A stretch of DNA of 64,000 nt from Chamaecrista fasciculata (taxonomy: Eukaryota; Streptophyta; Magnoliopsida; Fabales; Fabaceae), in NCBI GenBank assembly GCA_003254925.1, contig QANZ01046766.1:51628-115627 (forward strand). The letters are read 5' to 3'. Below the pieces are notes generated by a model that saw nothing but the letters and a program-made list of their open reading frames with translations, ran no database searches and had not been told where the DNA came from. This document shows, one piece after another, positions 56,011 through 64,000 of the stretch. The translations under genes were made by a program, and so were the position numbers. How positions within the stretch are numbered: the stretch's first letter is position 1; each line of letters begins with the position of its first letter.

Positions 56011-57379
56011 TCGAGGGAGAACTAAATGACTTTAAGGATAAAATTTCCAAAAACAAATTATATAATTATAATCCACTCTTTGAGACGAGTCCAACAATAT
56101 AAGATTTGTCGAAAAAGTTTATTCCTACAAATTTGAGTTTTAAGGGACTGTTTTGAAAAGATAGAAATATTTTTGGGTGATTCTGTGAGTTCAGCCTTAG
56201 GAACTTGTGTTAGAACTCCTTTTCAGCCCCCCTAACTTTCTGGAATTATAAAATAAATCCCGTCACCATTTTACCCCAATATTCGACCCTTCTCCAAATT
56301 TCCCTAGAAGCTTCATCACTCACCCTCACTCTCATTCTCTGCCACCGAAAGCGCACCAGCCTCCCTCCACCACCATAGACGGCGCCAACAACCTCCCAGC
56401 TCCGCCGTTCACCGGAAAACACCCACTGTCATCCCCCCTCCTTTGGTTTGTGTCATTTTCGTCCATTTTCTTCTCTTTTTTTTTTCCCAATGTGTTTGAG
56501 CTAATTTGTTTTGTGCCCTTCAATTTTTGGTTGCTCCTTGATATTAGCTTGATTGTGGAGCTTCATCCTTCCTTCTCCCCACCTCCATGATCATCTTGGA
56601 AGCCACACAAGCTAGGGTAACCTCTCCCATGCTCTGTTTTCGGCCAGATTTGGGGTATGTCCGAAATTCTGCTATTTCTTCATTGTTTCTTGATGTTCTT
56701 GCTTGAAATGGACTCTTTGATGATAGTATATCATGTTGGACACCTCTAGAAGTTATTAAAACTCCACAAAGTTGAGTTTTGGGGCTGTTTTTATTCTAGG
56801 GTTTATAAGCGACGAAATTGAGAACTTTTGTAAAATTGTTTCAGATTGTGAGGAGTTGTGGGTTTTAATGACTTGAATGAGTTCCTAGTATGATTCTAGA
56901 TGTGTATTCACCTTGATATTGAGTTTGCAATGAAGAACTAAAATCTAAAAATTTAGTGAAGTTGTCAAGTTTGGGTTTTAAGCTAAATTGATTATTTGAA
57001 TGGTTTTAATGACTTTCTCTACTAATATTGTAAGCACTTGCACCGAAAATCTGATATTTAAAGTGGGAAAAAATAAATCTACATTTTCTTGACCTTATAA
57101 GGGAAGTGTGTCACTTCTTGAATTTACCAAAATTGATGAATTTGGTGGTTTAAATGAGAATTTGTTATGGTGTTAGTAGTGTTTGTACTAAAAGAATGTA
57201 ATTGATTGTGAACTTGATTAGATGGAAATATTGAAGGAGATTCTAAGTATCAATTGGCCTATGTTCATAATTTTGGAATCTTACTTGATACAAATCTTGA
57301 GTTGGTGGCTATTAAACGCTTGATAAAGCTCCCAAATTTATACTCAAGACCCTTGTTGGTCGCTCGATTAGGATTTTAG
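56011..57379 (+). repeat. Gypsy-type LTR fragment, interrupted by copia-3
   Basis: It is the reverse complement of about 31960-33330 with high similarity ('tttattcctacaaatttgag', 'ggaagccacacaagctaggg', 'aatttagtgaagttgtcaag'). It begins inside the LTR and ends where the copia-3 LTR starts at 57380. Confidence 0.8.
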
Positions 57380-59423
57380 TGTTGGGAAACCAAGGCGCAA
57401 AACGCAGCGGAAGCAAAATACAAAAATTAAAATTTAAATGCACCAGCCCTAGATTTCCCGAACGGATCCGCTAGTTGAATTTAAAACCTGTTAAGATAGT
57501 GGTATACCTCATGAGTTCCAATCAGTTTGGTTGTACGAGGCGTTCCCTAGAAGTCCATGTGACGCGTCCTTCCTCCGCCGGTGATCCACACGAACAGTTT
57601 TCCGGGCACCAAGGTGCTAGCCTTCTGTTCTTTTCTCCAAAAGAACCAGGGACTCGATCTACAGTGTAAGAGTTCAAGAACTCCTTCTTGAATCTAGACA
57701 CAAGGTGGCGCAAACAGCAGGAAGCACAAAACTCCTTTTGTTTTCCTACTCTCAAAACCCTAGCTATGAAGAAATAGACCTCTCACTCACTCTTGGAGAA
57801 GAAGGAAAAATTTCTCTCTCTAGGACTTGAAGGTGGCGACTTACTCTCTTCTCTCTCTAGGGAAGAAAAACAAATTTTTCACAAATGAATTGTGTTGCAT
57901 CAAAGTCGCATAGACCCCTAGGGTTTTATTTAAAATTAGAGCATTATTATAATTCCAAAATCATAATCATGACTTCATGAATTGAATTTCCAATTAAAAT
58001 ATTACTTAATATTTCAATTCAAATTCAAATTGTAATCTTAGGGAATCAAATGGAAGATCAAATCTTCCCTTGGGACCCACAAGATTCCATGCGCCATATG
58101 CTCCTATTTTTCTCATAATTTTATAAATCAAAACCATTCCTAACAATTAGGAAGTCATGATTTTCCAAAGATTATGAGTTAAGATATTACCCTAATATCT
58201 TTGATTCAAATCTTTTGATATCTTCATCAAATCTTTTGAATTCAAACTCATGACTTAATTAATAAAACATTTTTATTAATAAAATCATCAAAGAGGCGTC
58301 ACCCTCAAATTAATATTGGAGAATTTTATAAATCAATAATCTCCTAACTTTTAGGAATCTTATCTCATTTATTATTCCCTAATATTATAATTGTAAATAA
58401 TTAATCCTATTAAATATTTAACAATTATTATATTTAAACTTGTCCTACAAATTTAAATATATCACAACTGTAGATTATTTAAGACAAGACTTAATGTCCC
58501 AGACATTTTGCTATGTCTTAAATTGTGTCACCGGAGTGACCCACGAATTAACCCTAATTCGTGTCCCTTTATGCGGTGTCCTGATCCTGCTCATGTGTGA
58601 CCCAGCAGGCCTCACGTAAAGTTGGCAGCAAGCCATCTCTATGACTTACAAGTTGTGAGCGGACTCTAGCAAGCCATCACGACTACCCAAAACACGCGAG
58701 TTATCGTTTTTACCAAAACCGACTTAACCTTAGTACTTCCTTGTCATAGACCATTTTGTCCTACGATATCTTGGTCATGGATTAGGCACAGGAAAGTCAT
58801 CCATAATCCAAACCACAACTTTCTCGATTTCCTGAGTTAGTCCCATTTTCCTGAGTGGCCACTCTTTTCCTTGGACAGACTCATCGAGGGCGCCAGTTAG
58901 ATATCTCTCATTTAATGAGGGACAAAATCCCATCTTGGCCAATCCACATTCCTCAGCACGGCAATCAACCAAACTCGTACCTAGCCCTTATGGCTACCCT
59001 GCTACGGGCAACGTTAGACTAGGCCAAAGTCTGACAACTGCAACGTCGGTACAATGATGACCTCAGGTCTAAGGCGTCGTGACAGGCGTACAGGAGAGAC
59101 ATGCTGATGACTAAACCCATGCAGGACTCTCCGGGTCAGTCCAGCAACTTGTAACCCTTTACATAATTGCACCATGACTCTCGTTCCAGCATCTAGTGCA
59201 TGCATCTCTATACACCGAGGTCATGCTGGTCTTAGTTCATTTTCGCTCCCACGAAAACAATCGACCAGGGACAGATTTAGATTGATTATCACATAATCAA
59301 TCACGGACGCTATCATAGTAAACATGCTAATTATGATAACAACATAATTTATCTCTATAAATTAATCCAAATGTTCATAACATTTTACGTAAAATGATTG
59401 GCCCTAGGGCACAATCTCCAACA
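57380..59423 (-). repeat. copia-3 3' LTR (2044 bp)
   Basis: TGTTGGGAAACC to GGGCACAATCTCCAACA on the plus strand. The conserved block 'gatccacacgaacagttttc' lies near 57584. Confidence 0.92.
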
Positions 59424-59438
59424 GACTCCCACTTGCAC
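59424..59438 (-). promoter_or_regulatory. copia-3 polypurine tract
   Basis: The minus strand reads GTGCAAGTGGGAGTC directly before TGTTGGAGATTG, the LTR start. Confidence 0.85.
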
Positions 59439-59472
59439 TAGGGTACAATCATCAATCTAGCTGTTCCTACTC

Positions 59473-60831
59473 CTAGGTACACTGATCAATGCGTCTAATC
59501 CCCATCGACAATACATGTCGCTCATGTATGACCCTTGCAAGAGGCTTCATCAGAGGATCGGCAACGTTATCCTCACCTGCTACTTTACGTATCTTCACAT
59601 CACCTCTGTCAATCATCTCTCTGACAAGGTGAAAACGTCTAAGTATATGTTTGGTCCTTTGGTTGGGCCGTGGCTCCTTGGCTTGCGCAATAGCATCACT
59701 ATTGTCACAATACAGGGTAATGGGATAAGAGATGGTCGAAACCACACCAAGCTCGGAGATGAACTTTCTAATCCACACAGCCTCCTTTGCTGCATCCGAT
59801 GCTGCAATATACTCGGACTCCGTTGTAGAATCGGAAATCGTGCTCTGCTTGGAACTCTTCCAACTCACACTACCACCGTTCAGGAGAAACACATATCCTG
59901 ACTGCGATTTAAAGTCATCTTGGTCGGTTTGGAAACTAGCGTCTGTGTAACCCGTTACACATAGCTCCTCATCAGTTCCACCGTAAACCAAGAACTCATC
60001 CTTGGGGTATCCCACAAATAGACACTTGAGGGATTTGAGAGATAGTTTATCGTTAGCTTGTTGCTTAACGTAAACCTCACATCCCCAAACTTTGAGATAA
60101 GACATAATGGGACTCTTCCCACTCCATATCTCATATGGCGTCTTCTCAACTGCCTTAGACGGAACACGGTTAAGTGTGAACGCGGAAGCTTCTAAAGAAT
60201 ATCCCCAAAAGGATGGCGGAAGATCAGTTTGACTCATCATAGATCGAACCATATCCAATAGAGTTCGATTCCTCCTCTCAGACACACCATTCCACTGTGG
60301 GGTTCCAGGAGGAGTATGTTGTGAGACTATCCCACAACTACTAAGATGATCAATTAATTCTTGACTCAAATACTCGCCTCCTCGATCAGATCGAAGGACA
60401 TTGATTTTCTTGTCAAGTTGGTTCTCAACTTCATTTTGAAATCTCTTGAACATTTCAAAAGACTCTGACTTGTGCTTCATTAGGTAGACGTAGCCATACC
60501 TACTGAAGTCGTCAGTAAACGTAATGAAGTACGAGTAACCTCCTCTAGCATGGATACTCATGAGTCCACATACATCACTATGTATGATTCCCAACAAGTC
60601 AGATGCCCTCTCACTGTGACCAGTAAAGGGCGCCTTTGTCATCTTACCAAGTAGACAAGATTCGCAAGCATCATATGATTCAAAATCAAATGAGCTTAGA
60701 AGTCCATCTCTATGGAGCTTCTCTAGGCGTTTCTCGTTTATATGGCCCAAACGACAATGCCAAAGGTATGTAGGATTAGATTCGTTAATCTTAATCCTTT
60801 TCATATCGATGTTATAGATCTCGTTATTACG
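59473..60831 (-). CDS. pol: copia-3 Pol remnant: integrase fused in frame to RNase H, RT deleted
   Basis: An ATG at 60804 starts a 443-residue frame that continues upstream in frame to the TAA at 60832. Residues about 10-55 form the GAG-pre-integrase zinc region (LWHCRLGHINEKRLEKLH, CESCLLGKM). Residues about 70-235 form the integrase core: HSDVCG (Asp), FTDDFSRYGYVYL and DRGGEYLSQEL (Asp), and GTPQWNGVSERRNRTLLDMV (Glu). It runs to LKCLFVGYPKDE. The next residues, FLVYGGTDEELCVTGYTDAS, already belong to RNase H, with TESEYIAASDAAKEAVW and LYCDNSDAIA also present. The C-terminal integrase portion and the whole RT are gone without loss of frame. A full copia Pol would be several hundred residues longer. 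The element could act only with RT supplied in trans. Confidence 0.9.
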   Translation of the reverse strand, partial: RNNEIYNIDMKRIKINESNPTYLWHCRLGHINEKRLEKLHRDGLLSSFDFESYDACESCLLGKMTKAPFTGHSERASDLLGIIHSDVCGLMSIHARGGYSYFITFTDDFSRYGYVYLMKHKSESFEMFKRFQNEVENQLDKKINVLRSDRGGEYLSQELIDHLSSCGIVSQHTPPGTPQWNGVSERRNRTLLDMVRSMMSQTDLPPSFWGYSLEASAFTLNRVPSKAVEKTPYEIWSGKSPIMSYLKVWGCEVYVKQQANDKLSLKSLKCLFVGYPKDEFLVYGGTDEELCVTGYTDASFQTDQDDFKSQSGYVFLLNGGSVSWKSSKQSTISDSTTESEYIAASDAAKEAVWIRKFISELGVVSTISYPITLYCDNSDAIAQAKEPRPNQRTKHILRRFHLVREMIDRGDVKIRKVAGEDNVADPLMKPLARVIHERHVLSMGIRRIDQCT

Positions 60832-62003
60832 TTATTGTTCCAATTTTAAGATATAGTGGTTATCGTGCAGATCTCCATAAGCATATAACACATTATCTTT
60901 GTAAATTGAACATTTTCCATTCCCATTCACACAAACAAATCCTTCCTTATCCAAATAAGAAAGTGATATAATGTTAGAACTCAAGGATGGAACATAATAA
61001 CAACTGTTCAAAAACAAAACAAGCCCAGTGGGCAAAACTAGCTCGTATGTTACTACAGCAACAGCAGCAACCCTTGCACCATTGCTTACACGTAGGTCCA
61101 CCTCGCCTCTGCTCAGCTTTCTACTTCTTCTCAACCCCTGCACATTAGTACATATGTGAGAACCACAAGCAGTATCCAATACCCAAGTGGTAGGAGTAGA
61201 CAAGTGAACGCCTATAACATAGATACCTGAAGTAGAGGCTTCGCTCTTCTTCTTCTTTTTCAGATCTTCCACGTACAGCTTGCAATTCCTCTTCCAGTGT
61301 CCAGGCTTCTGGCAAAAGAAACAAACTGCATCCTTAGTGGGCTTTGCCTTCTTGGCAGGCGGTGGGTTAGGCTTAGCCGCAGGCTTGGTCCCACCAACCT
61401 CGGCGTCTCCTTTCCTCTTTCCTTTGCCCTTCCCCTTTCCCTTGTTCTGAACCAGTAAGACAGTGCTAGGCGCCTTCTTTATAGATGCCTCAACAGTCTT
61501 CAGCATCCCATGCAGTTCAGATACGGATTTCTCCATGCCATTCATATTAAAGTTTAAGACGAACTGGTCATAACTTCTAGGTAGCGAATTAAGGATCAAA
61601 TCCGTCGCTAGCTCTGGAAAAATGGGAAATCCTAGCCTAGCAAGGTGATCTATATACCCCCTCATCTTTAAGACGTGGGCACTCACAGATCCACCTTCTG
61701 CCATCTTGCAAGAGTAAAGAGCCTTTGCAGTCTCAAACCTCTTTTGGATCTCGGGAACCATGGTAACCAGCATAAGACAGGCAACGTCCACAGAGTCACT
61801 TTGATGCTTCTCATAAGCATCTCTCTGTGCTCTTGGAGCGTTTGCAGCAGGCTGTTCAGGGATGGGGTTTTCCAGGACATAGAGCTTTCTCTCCTGGGTG
61901 AGAACAATTCTCAGATTTCAGTACCAATCGAGAAAGTTAGTCCAGTCAATTTGTCCTTCTCAAGGACAGATCGCAGTGATAGTGTTGGAACGTTTGTTTC
62001 CAT
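60832..62003 (-). pseudogene. gag: copia-3 gag and protease with frameshift and stop near the N-terminus
   Basis: The gag ATG is at 62003. A one-base loss within the KLTG..TNF region and a TGA (DWY-stop-NLR) break the N-terminus, after which a frame is open to 60832. It has SVDVACLMLVTMVPEIQK followed directly by RFETAKALYSCKMAEGG. The ~30 residues that copia-1 carries between these motifs are missing in frame. The zinc knuckle is CFFCQKPGHWKRNC. The protease active site is WVLDTACGSHIC (D-T-A in place of the common D-T/S-G), then NGARVAAVAV. A TAA at 60832-60834 separates it from the integrase frame, which follows in the same phase. The lysine/glycine run KGKGKGKGKRKG precedes the knuckle. 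Confidence 0.88.
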
Positions 62004-63440
62004 TTGTTTTTACAATTCAGATATGAAAAGTTTAATTAGTAGGAAAAATAAGTATCCACCATTTTATAAAACCGAGTAAAAATTATTATTAGTGGCTATG
62101 ACCCATATTTCACCAAAGTTTACCGTCGCGTAGGCGATCATGCGCCCTTTGGTTATTTAGGTAGGTAACTCTTTCTCAATCACATCCTATGTGACTCTTA
62201 GATCTTTATGGGACTGTATCATCATATGATACTTAATATGGCATGTTTATCCCATCTAATGCCTTGAGGTTAAAAACCGTTTTGATAACCCCATTAAGTC
62301 ACACGATAAAACATGTGAATGGCTAGGTTCAGAACAACGAGGTTGAAGCCCAACCCCATATCATCAAGGCCCAACTGAACACGTGTCGCGTAGGCGATCA
62401 CCGCATTCAAAGAACCAAGATTTCAATGGGCGTCGCGTTGAAACTCCCATTCACCCGTGTCTCCTCAAGGTCAAGGCAAATACGTGTCGCGTAGGCGATC
62501 ACCGCTCCACGATGAACAAGATTTTAACAGGGCGTTTTATCGACGGCATTAAAACTTAAGATTTTCTAAAAGGGTTTGATTTTTGAAATGTTCCGTTTTA
62601 TAGTTTAATTTTTAAAACTCCTTTTAAAATTAAACGAGTCATGCCACATGTTTATTTCCCCATGTATCTCATACCTATAAACATGCGCACGGATCTTGCA
62701 TCATATGCAAAATCCCACGCTCGTATCGTATACGTGGTTGTAGCGCAAAATATAAAACAGCATGTTAAAGTTTCGCACCCTAAGCATACATCTAGCGCCT
62801 TGCATCACATACAAACTAAATGTAAAAACATACCGTGTTTAGATATGGCCCATCTAGCCTATAATCCTCTCAAGCCAATGAGAGAATTTTTCTAAAAGGA
62901 AAAATAAAATTACATAAGAATAAACCCTAGTTACATTGAGGTATAAACTGAAAGTAAAATTACAATAGAGTGGAGGGAGACGACACGCAGGCCGTATTTA
63001 CCAAAAACCCTAGAGCCATATCCAACACCACACAATTCACATATGAACAATTCATACAATTATGTCAAACACGGCATACAACAACACATATCAAAAACCA
63101 TTTTTAACATGCCTTTCTTGAAATTAGGCCTATTATCAATAATTATAAAATTCAGGAATCACATTCAAGAACTTAAATTATTGACCCGAAAATTTTAAAA
63201 TTCATAATTTTAATAAATTTTCAGCCACCCCACTATAATTATAATTAAAACGATTTTATTTATAATTATATAGGGATTTTCGATTTTGGCCTTAAATTCA
63301 AGAAAACATTTTTCCAATCGATCATATCGATTCCATATGTATCATATACATATAATTTGCACCTTTTTTTCGTAGATTGAGTTTTTTTTTTTAAGAAAAA
63401 CGTTTGGTGGAGTTTTCGTAAAACCAAACATGTGATTGAA
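62004..63440 (-). other. copia-3 leader
   Basis: Collinear with the two other copia leaders. The three-copy motif is here CGTCGCGTAGGCGATC (near 62125, 62384 and 62485). The leader ends abruptly near 63440, inside 'aaaccaaacatgtgattgaa'; the last ~150 bp before the PBS are missing. Confidence 0.78.
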
Positions 63441-64000
63441 TTGTGTTGAAGGTGGCGACTTGCTCTCTAGGTCTTGAAGGTGGCGACTTGCTCTCTTCTC
63501 TCTCTAGGGAAGAAAAACAAATTTTTCACAAATGAATTGTGTTGCATCAAAGTCGCCTAGACCCTTAGGGTTTTATTTAAAATTAGAGCATTATTATAAT
63601 TCCAAAATCATAATATCATGACTTCATGAATTGAATTTCCAATTAAAATATTACTTAATATTCCAATTCAAATTCAAATTGTAATCTTCGGGAATCAAAT
63701 GGAAGATCAAATCTTCCCTTGGGACCCACAAGATGCCATGCGCCATATGCTCCTATTTTTCTCATAATTTTATGAATCAAAACCATTCCTAACAATTAGG
63801 AAGTCATGATTTTCCAAAGATTATCAGTTAAGATATTACCCTAATATCTTTGATTCAAATCTTTTGATATCTTCATCAAATCTTTTGAATTCAAACTCAT
63901 GACTTAATTAATAAAACATTTTTATTAATAAAATCATCAAAGAGGCGCCACCCTCAAAAAAAAAATTGGAGAATTTTATAAATCAATAATCTCCTAACTT
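63441..64000 (-). repeat. copia-3 5' LTR, PBS-proximal part deleted, continues past window
   Basis: Matches 57820-58350 of the other LTR. An 18-bp segment AGGTGGCGACTTGCTCTC is present twice at the junction (about 63450 and 63479). The first ~440 bp on this side, and the PBS, are absent. Confidence 0.85.

Larger units (their letters stand above)
57380..64000 (-). mobile_element. Ty1/copia element copia-3, young but defective (runs off the window)
   Basis: Minus-strand order is partial 5' LTR (from beyond 64000 to about 63441), leader, gag-protease (62003-60832), integrase-RNase H (60831-59473), PPT, 3' LTR (59423-57380). The LTR parts that can be compared (57820-58350 and 63465-64000) differ at roughly a dozen positions, so insertion into the gypsy LTR was fairly recent. 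PBS and the adjoining LTR end are deleted, and RT is missing. Confidence 0.9.

Noticed and set aside
59515-59901. Plus-strand frames opposite integrase-RNase H
   Set aside because: Shadows of the minus-strand pol frame.

Overview
This window looks like AT-rich, gene-poor nuclear DNA of a flowering plant, probably a eudicot. I infer that from the transposon families present: Ty1/copia with an initiator-Met primer site, Tat- and Athila-like Ty3/gypsy, an L1-like LINE carrying RNase H, and MULEs. I name no species. I found no intact single-copy host gene, no rRNA or tRNA gene and no CRISPR array. Almost every base can be assigned to a transposable element, an element fragment or a local tandem duplication.

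Layout. 1-1825: right part of a non-autonomous Mutator-like element (MULE) with telomere-like arrays in both orientations. 1826-6833: minus-strand Ty1/copia element (copia-1) with a broken protease region, gag, leader, PBS and a full 2.2-kb LTR. 6834-11377: 5'-incomplete LINE on the plus strand, its 3' UTR split by an 800-bp hAT-like MITE (10549-11348). 11378-14851: AT-rich spacer with a 0.6-kb duplication. 14852-20235: remnant of a minus-strand Tat-type gypsy element. It keeps an LTR, a PPT and part of the RT. Between PPT and RT lies a GC-rich, intron-bearing gene in the opposite orientation, of putative gypsy-type transposon (PF04195-like) character. 20285-29942: a pile-up of five copia LTR pieces (one with an 877-N assembly gap), a gag fragment and a leader (copia-2). 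Two of these LTRs form a large inverted repeat. 29943-33442: a 3.5-kb gypsy LTR fragment, minus strand.

33610-56010: a head-to-tail array of four related units, about 3.6 kb each without insertions. Each unit carries two short acidic reading frames with TATA-like sequences. The array is itself invaded. Unit 1 holds a MULE remnant. Unit 2 holds a 4.96-kb Athila-like element with a perfect GTTGC target duplication, which itself contains a solo LTR inserted at its gag start codon. Unit 3 holds a complete 2.6-kb MULE that captured part of a PSI1/DUF668-like gene, followed by another gypsy LTR. 56011-57379: a further gypsy LTR fragment. 57380-64000: a young copia element (copia-3, minus strand) whose gag-pol lost the reverse transcriptase by an in-frame deletion and whose PBS is also deleted; its second LTR runs off the window.

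The elements here depend on trans-acting proteins or are dead: the MULEs, the Athila derivative and copia-3 all lack essential functions. The most unusual items are the four-unit array with its conserved acidic mini-ORFs, the Pack-MULE, the antisense spliced gene in the Tat element, and a leader motif that occurs three times per copia element in an element-specific version.
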